Positions 36,499 to 45,072 of a stretch of 64,000 nt of DNA are shown here, piece after piece (the stretch's first letter is position 1; each line of letters begins with the position of its first letter). The notes beneath the pieces were generated by a model that saw nothing but the letters and a program-made list of their open reading frames with translations, had not been told where the DNA came from and did not search any database. A program made the position numbers and the translations under genes. The stretch covers positions 124,001-188,000 of the forward strand of contig JBPOFM010000007.1 in NCBI GenBank assembly GCA_051252455.1. The letters run 5' to 3'. The stretch comes from JBPOFM01 sp051252455 (GTDB lineage Bacteria > Bacteroidota > Bacteroidia > Flavobacteriales > Flavobacteriaceae).

Positions 36499-36535
36499 AA
36501 AATCACTCGGAATCCTTTTCGGGTGATTTTTTTTC
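36499..36535 (+). terminator. Rho-independent terminator of the ECF sigma operon
   Basis: Stem AAATCACTCG / CGGGTGATTT with one T-G pair (36500-36509 with 36520-36529), a 10-base loop and a run of eight T. It overlaps the last codons of the convergent small gene at 36503. Confidence 0.78.
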
Positions 36536-36709
36536 GTCTTCATTTTTAAATAAAACCAAGTAAATATTCGCTACAACAAAAGAGACACAAATAAACAAGG
36601 CCAATTTTACAATCATATAATCTAATACATCAAAGACACCTGCCACAAAAAATGCCAGGACTATAAATCCTGTAAACCAAATCATAAATTGATCTTTTGG
36701 CGACATCAT
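36503..36709 (-). CDS. Small two-helix membrane protein
   Basis: 68 residues, with two membrane helices (about 9-28, FMIWFTGFIVLAFFVAGVF, and about 33-53, VKLALFICVSFVVANIYLVLF) and a charged tail (KNEDEKKSPEKDSE). It begins one base after the stop of purB, so it is probably translated with it. Not recognised; the coupling to purB is positional and says nothing about function. Confidence 0.6.
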   Translation of the reverse strand: MMSPKDQFMIWFTGFIVLAFFVAGVFDVLDYMIVKLALFICVSFVVANIYLVLFKNEDEKKSPEKDSE

Positions 36710-38053
36710 TTAGATTCCTGTGTAATTACTTGGTGAGATAGCCTTCAGTTCAGTTTTGATAGCATTGGAAACATTTAAAGTATCAATAAAGTCAGACATG
36801 GTTTTCTGATTGATTTTTTCGTTGGTTCTAGTTAGTCCTTTTAACGCTTCGTAAGGATTGGGATAGCCTTCTCTGCGCAAGATCGTTTGGATGGCTTCGG
36901 CAACGACAGCCCAATTGTTTTCCAAATCTTCGGCAAATTTAGATTCGTTCAATACCAATTTATTCAATCCTTTCAGTGTTGATTTAAAACCAATAATAGT
37001 ATGCGCAAAAGGAACACCAACATTTCTTAAAACAGTACTGTCTGTCAGATCGCGTTGCAAACGAGAAATCGGCAATTTTGCTGACAAATGTTCATAAATC
37101 GCATTCGCAATGCCAAGATTTCCTTCACTGTTTTCGAAATCTATTGGATTCACTTTATGTGGCATTGCAGAACTGCCTACTTCACCTGCTTTTATTTTTT
37201 GTTTAAAATAGTCCATCGACACATAGGTCCAGATGTCTCTATCTAAATCAATTAATATGGTATTGATACGTTTTAAAGCATCAAACAATGCTGCCATATG
37301 ATCGTAATGCTCAATTTGCGTGGTCGGAAACGAATGCTGCAAACCTAATTGATTTTGCACAAAATTGCTTCCAAATGCTTTCCAGTCAATCGATGGGTAG
37401 GCTACTTTGTGTGCATTGAAATTTCCTGTTGCTCCTCCAAATTTTGCGGCACTTGGGATGTCGTTCAGTAAATTGAACTGTTCTTGTAATCGCACCACAA
37501 ATACTTCAATTTCCTTTCCAAGTCGTGTAGGAGAGGCAGGTTGGCCATGAGTTCGTGCCAACATTGGAATCGTTTCCCAATCTTTTGCCAACTCTTTCAA
37601 TCGATTCAAAATGACAAAATATTCAGGAACATAAATGTCATTCATCGCTTCCTTAATACTCAAAGGAATTGCCGTATTATTGATGTCCTGTGATGTCAAA
37701 CCAAAATGAATAAACTCTTTGTGTTTGGAAATATTTAATGCGTCAAACTGTTCTTTTATGAAATACTCAACGGCCTTAACATCGTGGTTTGTGACCTTTT
37801 CGATCTCCTTGATTTTTAGGGCATCTTCCGTTGAAAAATTGCTGTAGATACTTCTTAATTTTTCAAATAATGAGGGATCAAAAGCTGAAAGTTGTGGTAG
37901 TGGCAATTCGCATAAAGCAATGAAATAGTCAATTTCTACTCGAACTCTATATTTGATAAGAGATTCTTCTGAAAAATAGGAGGCCAATTCCTTGACTTTG
38001 TCTCTATAGCGACCGTCTATTGGAGAAATGGCATTAAGTGATGATAAGGACAT
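36710..38053 (-). CDS. purB: Adenylosuccinate lyase
   Basis: 447 residues. It splits SAICAR and adenylosuccinate, releasing fumarate, in purine biosynthesis. The fumarase-superfamily signature is GSSAMPHKVNPIDFENSEGN at about 274-293, with the catalytic Ser in the flexible loop (SSAMPHKVNP). Other landmarks are ISPIDGRYRDKV at the N-terminus, TSQDINNTA and THGQPASPTRLGKE with its conserved His. It is followed by a small membrane protein and preceded by a heptamer-repeat tract. Confidence 0.96.
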   Translation of the reverse strand: MSLSSLNAISPIDGRYRDKVKELASYFSEESLIKYRVRVEIDYFIALCELPLPQLSAFDPSLFEKLRSIYSNFSTEDALKIKEIEKVTNHDVKAVEYFIKEQFDALNISKHKEFIHFGLTSQDINNTAIPLSIKEAMNDIYVPEYFVILNRLKELAKDWETIPMLARTHGQPASPTRLGKEIEVFVVRLQEQFNLLNDIPSAAKFGGATGNFNAHKVAYPSIDWKAFGSNFVQNQLGLQHSFPTTQIEHYDHMAALFDALKRINTILIDLDRDIWTYVSMDYFKQKIKAGEVGSSAMPHKVNPIDFENSEGNLGIANAIYEHLSAKLPISRLQRDLTDSTVLRNVGVPFAHTIIGFKSTLKGLNKLVLNESKFAEDLENNWAVVAEAIQTILRREGYPNPYEALKGLTRTNEKINQKTMSDFIDTLNVSNAIKTELKAISPSNYTGI

Positions 38054-38091
38054 TTAGTTTGGTTTTTTTAACAAGCGATAAAGATAGCAAA

Positions 38092-38133
38092 GAAAGTTTG
38101 AAGAGGGAAGTTGGAAGTCAGAAGTTTGAACAT
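38092..38133 (-). repeat. Heptamer repeat tract upstream of purB
   Basis: Six contiguous seven-base units on the plus strand, GAAAGTT, TGAAGAG, GGAAGTT, GGAAGTC, AGAAGTT and TGAACAT (consensus NGAAGTT), between the purB start and the HEAT-like gene. The unit is seven bases in register, as in the tract within the riboswitch. Confidence 0.75.
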
Positions 38134-38254
38134 TGTCCATAAAAAAGCAGCTACTAACGATTTATACTGAACAATTCAAAAGATCGATATGTTGTAAAAC
38201 TCAAATACATTTAATTTTTTTATTTCAACAGTCTTGATGCTCCGTTATCTTCTC

Positions 38255-38821
38255 TTAATTCTTGTTGATTTTTTTCAAAATATGTCGAGCTCTAGCTTTA
38301 AAAGCAGCACTTTGATTAGAAAAGTCACGCTCAATTATAATTCTCAATTCAGGATGCACCCAATCATAATCTTTACCGAGAAGATAGAGCGTGGTCATAG
38401 AATACGCTTTTGGAGCAACTTTCACATCTTTTATCATCCAATCAAACGCAGCTTCAATGATCTTTTCTTTATGACTTGGAGACAAAGAAGACTGAATTGC
38501 ATTTTTTTCTTTGTGATCATAAGCTAATGCTAAAGATTCACAAATCTTTGCTACGGGACGTTCTGCAGAATCGAGATGAACTTTATGGATGTTTTCTGTA
38601 AATCTATCTAGATAGGGGAGCAGTGCTTCCAAGTGTTCACTACACATAAACTCCAAAACCCAAGCGGCTCTGCATGAGACCTTATCATCGACCCTAAAAA
38701 GAATGTCTAACAACTTCGGAATCAATTTAGGTTGTGCAATGACCATTTGTGCGTACTTATTGCGATTGGCTCGCGAATGGTCTACATAATTTAATTCAGT
38801 ATAAAGTTGTTCTGTAGTCAA
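38255..38821 (-). CDS. HEAT-repeat-like helical protein
   Basis: 188 residues, all helical, with repeat-like pairs of helices such as LIPKLLDILFRVDDKVSCRAAWVLEFM and HKVHLDSAERPVAKICESLALAY, ending KARARHILKKI. This fits HEAT-like repeats, a protein-binding scaffold. Homologues next to purB are sometimes called adenylosuccinate lyase, but none of the lyase signatures is present, and I regard that as neighbourhood mislabelling. The gene lies 201 bp upstream of purB on the same strand and diverges from the heme-binding protein. Confidence 0.65.
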   Translation of the reverse strand: MTTEQLYTELNYVDHSRANRNKYAQMVIAQPKLIPKLLDILFRVDDKVSCRAAWVLEFMCSEHLEALLPYLDRFTENIHKVHLDSAERPVAKICESLALAYDHKEKNAIQSSLSPSHKEKIIEAAFDWMIKDVKVAPKAYSMTTLYLLGKDYDWVHPELRIIIERDFSNQSAAFKARARHILKKINKN

Positions 38822-38859
38822 AGGTTTTTGTTATTTTTAAGAACTAAAACTACAGAAAA

Positions 38860-39333
38860 ATGAAGATTCTAAAAAGCATTCTCTTGATATTACTAGTTGC
38901 CTTAATCATTGCACAATTCTTCGGGCCTGATCTAAATGAGTCAAGTACAAGCACTTTCGATACTTTTTTAAAAGAAACCAACCCACCTCAAAATGTAAAA
39001 AATGTGCTGACGGGAGCTTGTTTCGATTGTCACAGTGATCATACCAGGTATCCATGGTATGATAAAATCACACCTGTTAATTATTGGGTGGCAGGTCATA
39101 TTGAAGAAGGAAAAGAGCATTTTAATATCTCAAAATGGGATGACTATTCAACTAAAAAGAAAGATCATAAGTTTGAAGAACTCATCGAAATGGTAGAAGA
39201 CAAAGAAATGCCATTAGAATCTTACACTTATACACATTCGGAAGCAGGACTGACGGATCAACAAATCAAATCAGTCGTCGATTGGGCCAAGGAAGTACGT
39301 TTCAAATATAGTTTAGAACCCAACGCTCAATAA
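38860..39333 (+). CDS. Heme-binding domain protein (c-type)
   Basis: 157 residues. An N-terminal membrane helix (ILLILLVALIIAQFF) is followed by a single c-type heme motif CFDCH (C54, C57, H58). The pattern after it, RYPWYDKITPVNYWVAGHIEEGKEHFNISKWDDY, then MPLESYTYTHSEAGLTDQQI, is that of the Haem_bd domain family of Bacteroidota. It likely faces the periplasm and participates in electron transfer; partners unknown. It is alone on its strand between the HEAT-like gene and the glycosyltransferase. Confidence 0.9.
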   Translation: MKILKSILLILLVALIIAQFFGPDLNESSTSTFDTFLKETNPPQNVKNVLTGACFDCHSDHTRYPWYDKITPVNYWVAGHIEEGKEHFNISKWDDYSTKKKDHKFEELIEMVEDKEMPLESYTYTHSEAGLTDQQIKSVVDWAKEVRFKYSLEPNAQ

Positions 39334-39389
39334 AGGTTCACTTTGATAATTAACCTAACCGTCGAAAAATCTAACAATCTCCTTTTGTA

Positions 39390-40637
39390 ATGCTTCAGCA
39401 TCTATTAATCATCGGTTTCGTCTGGCCAGAGCCTAAAAGCTCTGCTGCAGGAAGTCGAATGATGCAATTAATTGAAGCTTTTCAGAAGCAAAACTATCAA
39501 ATCACCTTCGCAACTGCCTGCGCCAAAAGTGACAATGCCTTCGATTTGTCATCGATTGGAATTGATCAAGTTAGCATCGAACTCAACAATGCTAGTTTTG
39601 ATGAATTCATTTTAAAATTAAATCCTTCCGTAGTTTTATTTGACAGATTTATGATAGAGGAACAATTTGGATGGCGCGTTTCCGAACAGTGTCCCGATGC
39701 CTTAAAAATTCTGGACACCGAAGATCTACATTGTTTGCGAAAGGGTAGGGAACAGGCGCTTAAAGATGATAGACCTTTTGATGTTGAATATCTTTTTAAT
39801 GACACTGCCAAACGTGAAATCGCAAGTATCTATCGATGTGATTTAAGTTTGATCATTTCGGAAGTCGAGATGAATATTTTAAAATATCAGTTCAAAGTCA
39901 GTGAGCATTTACTTTATTATTTGCCGTTTTTAATCGAAATCAGTTCACCTGAAAAAAGAAAAAATCTTCCGAAGTTTAAAGATAGAGAACACTTCATCGT
40001 CATTGGTAATTTTCTGCATGCGCCGAATTATGACGCATTGCTATTTTTGAAGGATAAAATTTGGCCACTAATCCGCAAAAAACTCCCAAAAGTAGAACTT
40101 CAAATTTACGGTGCTTATGCTACTGAAAAAGTAAATCAATTGCACACAGAAAAGGAAGGCTTTATGATAAAAGGATTTGTAGCAGATGTCAATGAAGTCA
40201 TGCAACAATCCAAAGTCTGTTTGGCACCTTTGCGATTCGGCGCAGGACTTAAGGGGAAATTAATCGATGCGATGTCAAACGGCACACCTTGTATGATGAC
40301 CACTTTGGCGGCAGAAGGCATGTTCGGTAGTTTTGATCCCAATGGTTTTATTGATGACGATCATAAACATTTTGCCACTAAAGCGATCGAACTTTACAAA
40401 GACAAAATCTTTTGGAATGGCATGCAGAAAAACGGTTTTTTGGTGTTGGATGCACGTTATGACAAGCAACTTTATGTTTCCGATTTTATGATGCACGTGA
40501 CTACATTACGGAATAGTTTAAAAACACTTCGTTCTCAAAATTTTATTGGACAAATGCTGCAACATCATTCGCATCAATCAACAAAGTTTATGAGCAAATG
40601 GATTGAAGCAAAAAATAAAAACAATCAAGATAAATAA
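39390..40637 (+). CDS. GT-B glycosyltransferase
   Basis: 415 residues. N-lobe with WPEPKSSAAGSRMMQLIEAF at about 11-30, then a Rossmann-like C-lobe with FIVIGNFLHAPNYDALLFLKDKIWP, VELQIYGAY, KGFVADVNEVMQQSKVCLAPLRFGAGLKGKLIDAMSNGTPCMMT. This last block is the donor-binding region of GT4/GT1-type enzymes. The acceptor is unknown. It lies 13 bp upstream of a serine hydrolase gene, far from the polysaccharide locus, so they may form a separate unit. Confidence 0.87.
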   Translation: MLQHLLIIGFVWPEPKSSAAGSRMMQLIEAFQKQNYQITFATACAKSDNAFDLSSIGIDQVSIELNNASFDEFILKLNPSVVLFDRFMIEEQFGWRVSEQCPDALKILDTEDLHCLRKGREQALKDDRPFDVEYLFNDTAKREIASIYRCDLSLIISEVEMNILKYQFKVSEHLLYYLPFLIEISSPEKRKNLPKFKDREHFIVIGNFLHAPNYDALLFLKDKIWPLIRKKLPKVELQIYGAYATEKVNQLHTEKEGFMIKGFVADVNEVMQQSKVCLAPLRFGAGLKGKLIDAMSNGTPCMMTTLAAEGMFGSFDPNGFIDDDHKHFATKAIELYKDKIFWNGMQKNGFLVLDARYDKQLYVSDFMMHVTTLRNSLKTLRSQNFIGQMLQHHSHQSTKFMSKWIEAKNKNNQDK

Positions 40638-40650
40638 TACAATCATCAAT

Positions 40651-42225
40651 ATGAAGTCAAGTTTTAAGATCTCAATAGTTTTAGTATTCCTGTTTTTTAC
40701 CTGTTTTAAAACACTGGCCCAATTGTCTTCGGAAGAAGTTGAAACTGTTGTTGCGATTGCTATGGAAAAATTCAACGTTGTTGGCTCTGCGGTTGCTATT
40801 GTGAAAGATGGGAAGATTTTCTTTCAGAAAGGTTTTGGTGTAACATCGTACGATACAAAAGAAAAGGTGAATGAACATACCAATTTCGCCATCGCGTCGA
40901 ATAGTAAGGCATTTGCAACGACAGCTTTGGCACTTTTGGTAGAAGAAGGAAAAATCAAGTGGACCGATAGAGTCATTGATCACATTCCAGAATTTAAGAT
41001 GTACAATGCGTATGTCACGGAAAATTTCAATATTCAAGATTTGTTGACCCATCGCAGTGGACTCGGTCTCGGAATTGGAGATTTGATGTGGATTCCAGAT
41101 GGTTCAGATTTTACTATGGATCATTTATTGGAGAGTTTTCAACATTTTAAGCCAGAATCGGCTTTCAGAACCAAATTTGATTATGATAATTTATTGTATT
41201 TAGTTGCAGGTGAACTGACTGAAAGAAAAAGCGGCATGAGTTGGGAACAATTTATTACAACGCGAATTTTGGAACCATTGCAAATGGATAACACCTATGC
41301 ATCCATCGAATTGATGAAAGATAAAGCAAATCTAGCTTCGCCTCATAACACAGCTTCTGGAGACTATAAAGAATTGCCTCATTTTGAAAGAATGATTAAT
41401 GGAGCAGCTGCCGGCATTTATTCTAATGTAAACGACTTGTCACAATGGATGTTGGTGCAATTAAATAAAGGAAAGTATGGTGAATCTCTAGAAAAAACAT
41501 TGTTCACTGAAGCAAGCCAAAACGAAATGTGGAAAGTCCATACCTCGTTGAATGTCAACAATGATGAGCGTTATAATTCGCATTTTTATGGTTATGGACT
41601 GGGCTGGTTTTTGACAGATCAGAAAGGGAATTTGGTGGTTTCGCATACGGGTGGAATGCCAGGTATGTTGAGCAAAACGGTTTTGATACCAGATTTGAAT
41701 CTTGGTGTGGTGGTTTTGACCAATACAGAACCAGGAGGAAGCGCTTTTTTTAATGCGATTTCCAAAACTATTGTAGATGGCTATTTGGGACTTGATGATT
41801 TCGGGTGGACGGACAAATATCTCGAAAATTTTAATAAAAGAAACGCCACGGGTGATGAAGTAACCAAAAAAACATGGGAAACGGTAAAGACCAATAAAAA
41901 TGTAAAAATTATCGACACTAACTTTATAGGTGTTTATGAAGATAACTGGTTCGGAGTAATGGAAGTTTTCAAAAAGAACAAACAACTATGGATTAAGAGT
42001 GTGCGTTCACCAAAATTGATAGGTCAACTATTTTTCTACAATGCAAATACCTTCGCCATCAAATGGAATTACCAAGATATGAACGCAGATGCATTTGCAA
42101 TGTTTAATTTAGATGAAACCGGTAAAGCACAAAGCCTAAAAATGAAGGGGATCTCTCCAAATATTGATTTTAGCTTTGACTTTGAGGATTTAGATTTACA
42201 GCGTGTTGAAATCGAAAAAGATTAA
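40651..42225 (+). CDS. Class C beta-lactamase-related serine hydrolase
   Basis: 524 residues from the ATG at 40651 (MKSSFKISIVLVFLFFTCFKTLAQ), preferred over an upstream start inside the glycosyltransferase. The class C/peptidase S12 motifs are SNSK (Ser nucleophile and Lys), YDN in FDYDNLLYLVAGE and HTGG in SHTGGMPGM. A C-terminal beta domain of about 120 residues follows (YEDNWFGVMEVFKK onward), the DUF3471-like extension usual in this group. Probably an exported esterase or D-aminopeptidase; the substrate cannot be told. It is convergent with the J-domain gene, sharing four bases. Confidence 0.9.
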   Translation: MKSSFKISIVLVFLFFTCFKTLAQLSSEEVETVVAIAMEKFNVVGSAVAIVKDGKIFFQKGFGVTSYDTKEKVNEHTNFAIASNSKAFATTALALLVEEGKIKWTDRVIDHIPEFKMYNAYVTENFNIQDLLTHRSGLGLGIGDLMWIPDGSDFTMDHLLESFQHFKPESAFRTKFDYDNLLYLVAGELTERKSGMSWEQFITTRILEPLQMDNTYASIELMKDKANLASPHNTASGDYKELPHFERMINGAAAGIYSNVNDLSQWMLVQLNKGKYGESLEKTLFTEASQNEMWKVHTSLNVNNDERYNSHFYGYGLGWFLTDQKGNLVVSHTGGMPGMLSKTVLIPDLNLGVVVLTNTEPGGSAFFNAISKTIVDGYLGLDDFGWTDKYLENFNKRNATGDEVTKKTWETVKTNKNVKIIDTNFIGVYEDNWFGVMEVFKKNKQLWIKSVRSPKLIGQLFFYNANTFAIKWNYQDMNADAFAMFNLDETGKAQSLKMKGISPNIDFSFDFEDLDLQRVEIEKD

Positions 42226-42668
42226 GCCATCACCTCACTCTTCTTGATTTTTCTATAAATGAAATTATTGAAGATATTACGTTTAGCGAAACGTGTCAAT
42301 TTATCAGATTGATAAAATTTGATGAACAAGGCTTTGTCTACACCAAAAAATTCGTAGGTGTTGCCATCTAAAAATGTCAATTCCAAGACCAACCCTTTAT
42401 GTTGCCAATCCATGATGGCCGTCGTTGTGGTTTCATTGAATTCTTCCAAGTTAGCCGCTTTGGTTTCTGGTGCGATACTCACCAAGAAATGATACCCATC
42501 AATAATCTGACGACTTTTCAATTCCGCTTCTATCGCTTTGTCTTCACCAGCTTGAAACTTATCAGGATGCCATTCTTTAACTAAATTTCTATAGGTTGAT
42601 TTTAGTTCTTTAAGATCGATGTTGTTTTCGACGTTAAATAATTTTTTGTACTCGTTGATGCGTTTCAT
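42222..42668 (-). CDS. J-domain / KTSC-domain fusion protein
   Basis: 148 residues. An N-terminal J-domain (about 5-65) keeps the HPD triad at 34-36 (KEWHPDKF). It is joined to a KTSC-like domain (about 82-143, LELTFLDGNTYEFFGVDKALFIKFYQSDK, then NFIYRKIKK). J-domains stimulate Hsp70; KTSC is a small domain of unclear role seen next to lysyl-tRNA synthetases. The combination suggests an Hsp70 adaptor. It is a single gene, convergent with the serine hydrolase. Confidence 0.82.
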   Translation of the reverse strand: MKRINEYKKLFNVENNIDLKELKSTYRNLVKEWHPDKFQAGEDKAIEAELKSRQIIDGYHFLVSIAPETKAANLEEFNETTTTAIMDWQHKGLVLELTFLDGNTYEFFGVDKALFIKFYQSDKLTRFAKRNIFNNFIYRKIKKSEVMA

Positions 42669-42768
42669 GTTGAGACATTTTTAAGAAGCCGCAAAAGTAG
42701 TCTTTTTAATGACTTAAAATCGTATTGTTTTTTAAAAAATTTAATTCATGCTATTATGAACTTTTTAA

Positions 42769-42776
42769 TAGCTTTG
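42769..42776 (+). promoter_or_regulatory. Possible -7 element of the ABC-F gene
   Basis: TAGCTTTG fits TAnnTTTG and would give a start near 42783 and a 35-base leader. No clear TTG lies at the -33 position, so support is weak. Confidence 0.35.
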
Positions 42777-42817
42777 CGCAAGTTCCGAAATTTTCGGAAT
42801 CAAGATAAAAAAAGACT

Positions 42818-44455
42818 ATGATTTCAGTAGATAATTTGGCGGTAGAATTTGGTGGGCAAACCTTGTTTAGTGATGTGTCCTTCACCATCAACCCAAACGA
42901 TAAAATAGCCTTGATGGGGAAAAATGGTGCAGGAAAATCCACCATGATGAAGATTATCGCTGGCGAACAAAAAGGGACTCGTGGCAATGTCCGTTTTCCA
43001 AAAGATGCCATCATTGCTTATTTGCCGCAGCATTTATTGACTGAAGACCAATGTACTGTTTTTGAAGAAGCTTCAAAGGCGTTCGCCCACATTTTTGAAA
43101 TGAGGGATGAAATGGATGCTTTGAATAAAGCCTTGGAAACCCGTACCGATTATGAGTCTGATGATTATATGAATATCATCACGAAAGTATCCGATTTAGG
43201 CGAAAAATACTATGCGTTGGAAGATATTAACTATGATGCCGAAGTCGAAAAAGCACTAGGCGGATTAGGATTTAAACGGGAAGATTTCACACGACAGACG
43301 AGTGAATTCAGTGGTGGCTATCGTATGCGTATTGAGTTAGTTAAAATCTTGCTTCAAAAACCAGATTTAATTCTTCTCGATGAGCCAACCAACCACATTG
43401 ATATTGAATCGGTCATCTGGTTAGAGGATTTTCTTTTAAACAAAGCCAATGCGGTCATGGTCATTTCTCACGACAAGGCATTTATTGACAATATAACCAA
43501 CCGTACCATTGAAGTAACGATGGGACGAATCTACGATTACAAAGCCAACTATTCACATTATTTGCAATTGCGTGAAGACAGACGTCAACACCAAATAAAA
43601 GCCTATAATGAACAGCAACGCTTTATTGCTGATAATATGGCTTTTATTGAGCGCTTTAAAGGCACATATTCTAAAACAAACCAAGTCAACTCTCGTGAGC
43701 GTATGCTTGAGAAATTGGAACCGATTGAGATTGATGAAATTGACACATCAGCCTTAAAATTGCGTTTTCCTGCCGCACAGCGTTCAGGTGATTATCCAGT
43801 TGTAGTGAAAGATTTGTCAAAATCCTATGGTGATCATGTCGTTTTTAAAGATGCCAATATGTCTATCTTCCGAGGCGAAAAAGTATCTTTTGTAGGTCGA
43901 AATGGTGAAGGAAAATCAACAATGATCAAATCCATTTTGGGTGAGATTAATATAGAAGGCCATTGTGCTTTAGGCCACAACGTGAAAGTGGGCTATTTTG
44001 CCCAGAATCAAGCATCGTTATTGGACGAAGGCTTAACCATTTTTCAAACGGTCGATGAAGTTGCGGAAGGAGATGTCAGAACGCAAATTAAAAATATTTT
44101 GGGTCGTTTTATGTTTAAAGGCGATGATATTGATAAAAAAGTGAGTGTACTTTCTGGAGGAGAGAAAACACGTTTGGCAATGGTGAAATTATTGTTGGAG
44201 CCAGTCAACCTTTTGATTCTCGATGAGCCAACAAACCACATGGATTTGAAATCAAAAGATGTCCTCAAAGAAGCTTTGTTGGATTTTGATGGGACTTTGA
44301 TTCTAGTTTCTCATGATAGGGATTTTCTACAAGGATTATCACAAAAAGTATTTGAATTTAAAGACCAGCGTGTGATAGAACATTTTGAAACCATTGATGA
44401 TTTCTTGGTGAGGAATAGAATTGAGAATTTGAAACAGATTGATTTGAAGAAGTGA
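42818..44455 (+). CDS. ABC-F family ATPase (EttA/YbiT type)
   Basis: 545 residues with two nucleotide-binding domains and no membrane segments. Domain 1: Walker A GKNGAGKST, signature FSGGYRMRIE, Walker B LILLDEPTNHID. Domain 2: Walker A GRNGEGKST, signature LSGGEKTRLA, Walker B LLILDEPTNHMD. The charged interdomain linker (HYLQLREDRRQHQIKAYNEQQRFIADNM) is the ribosomal-site arm of ABC-F translation factors. It probably rescues or times stalled ribosomes; whether antibiotic protection applies cannot be judged. The subfamily is uncertain. Confidence 0.93.
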   Translation: MISVDNLAVEFGGQTLFSDVSFTINPNDKIALMGKNGAGKSTMMKIIAGEQKGTRGNVRFPKDAIIAYLPQHLLTEDQCTVFEEASKAFAHIFEMRDEMDALNKALETRTDYESDDYMNIITKVSDLGEKYYALEDINYDAEVEKALGGLGFKREDFTRQTSEFSGGYRMRIELVKILLQKPDLILLDEPTNHIDIESVIWLEDFLLNKANAVMVISHDKAFIDNITNRTIEVTMGRIYDYKANYSHYLQLREDRRQHQIKAYNEQQRFIADNMAFIERFKGTYSKTNQVNSRERMLEKLEPIEIDEIDTSALKLRFPAAQRSGDYPVVVKDLSKSYGDHVVFKDANMSIFRGEKVSFVGRNGEGKSTMIKSILGEINIEGHCALGHNVKVGYFAQNQASLLDEGLTIFQTVDEVAEGDVRTQIKNILGRFMFKGDDIDKKVSVLSGGEKTRLAMVKLLLEPVNLLILDEPTNHMDLKSKDVLKEALLDFDGTLILVSHDRDFLQGLSQKVFEFKDQRVIEHFETIDDFLVRNRIENLKQIDLKK

Positions 44456-44492
44456 TCACAGTTTATAATTTTTTAACTGGAATATAGGTCTT

Positions 44493-44994
44493 TTAAGTTT
44501 CAGTAGGTTCTGCTACATCATGATCACGTATCCAACCTTCATGTTGCAATACAATTTTTTCAAAAGCTGTACAAGTCCCGTTGGCATCTAGCTCTGGTAA
44601 TGATTGATACTCTGAAATCCAGCAACGATATATTAAAAAGGACATGACCTTGGCACCTTGTAGATTGAAAAGGTCAATTGCGATATCCTTTTTATAACTT
44701 AACAAAGAAACTCCAGAATCATCCTGGACATTGTAAACCATATTTGCCCAGTCTTCAAAAGCCGTATCATGAGTCAAGCCCCGTTCAAGTGTAATAGGTT
44801 CCAAATGTAGTTAGACCTGGTGCATTCCTAAATGCACTTGAATCACTACCTTCGCGATGCTTTACGGGTTCTGTCATACGTTTTAGCGCGCTCATTTTTG
44901 AAACTGCAGCAATATATTTTCCATCCCATTTTACTCTAAATTTAAAGTTTCGATAAGGATCAAATCGATGTGTGTTTACAGGAAACGTTGGCAT
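44493..44994 (-). pseudogene. Contractile-injection tail tube protein (gp19/Afp1-like), frameshifted
   Basis: Two fragments join to a 166-residue tube protein. The first (44994 down to about 44802) has FPVNTHRFDPYRNFKFRVKW, VSKMSALKR, VKHREGSD. The second, in another frame, has EPITLERGLTHD, FEDWANMVYNV and DLFNLQGAKVMSFLIYRCWISEYQSLPELDANG, ending GWIRDHDVAEPTET. This is the T4 gp19-type family that builds the inner tube of extracellular contractile injection systems. The 502-bp span is one base more than 167 codons, consistent with a single extra G near 44801-44802 (TTT-G-GAA for TTT-GAA). No sheath, baseplate or effector genes adjoin. Confidence 0.8.
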
Positions 44995-45072
44995 AATACT
45001 AATTGGTATAGGTTTATTTAACTAATATACAATAACTTATGATTTTAAGCAAGATATTTGTATAGCACAAGA

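Noticed and set aside
44795..44806. Programmed ribosomal frameshift in the tube gene
   Set aside because: The site TTTGGAACC lacks a slippery heptamer and no downstream pseudoknot or stem is apparent. An indel or assembly error is more likely.
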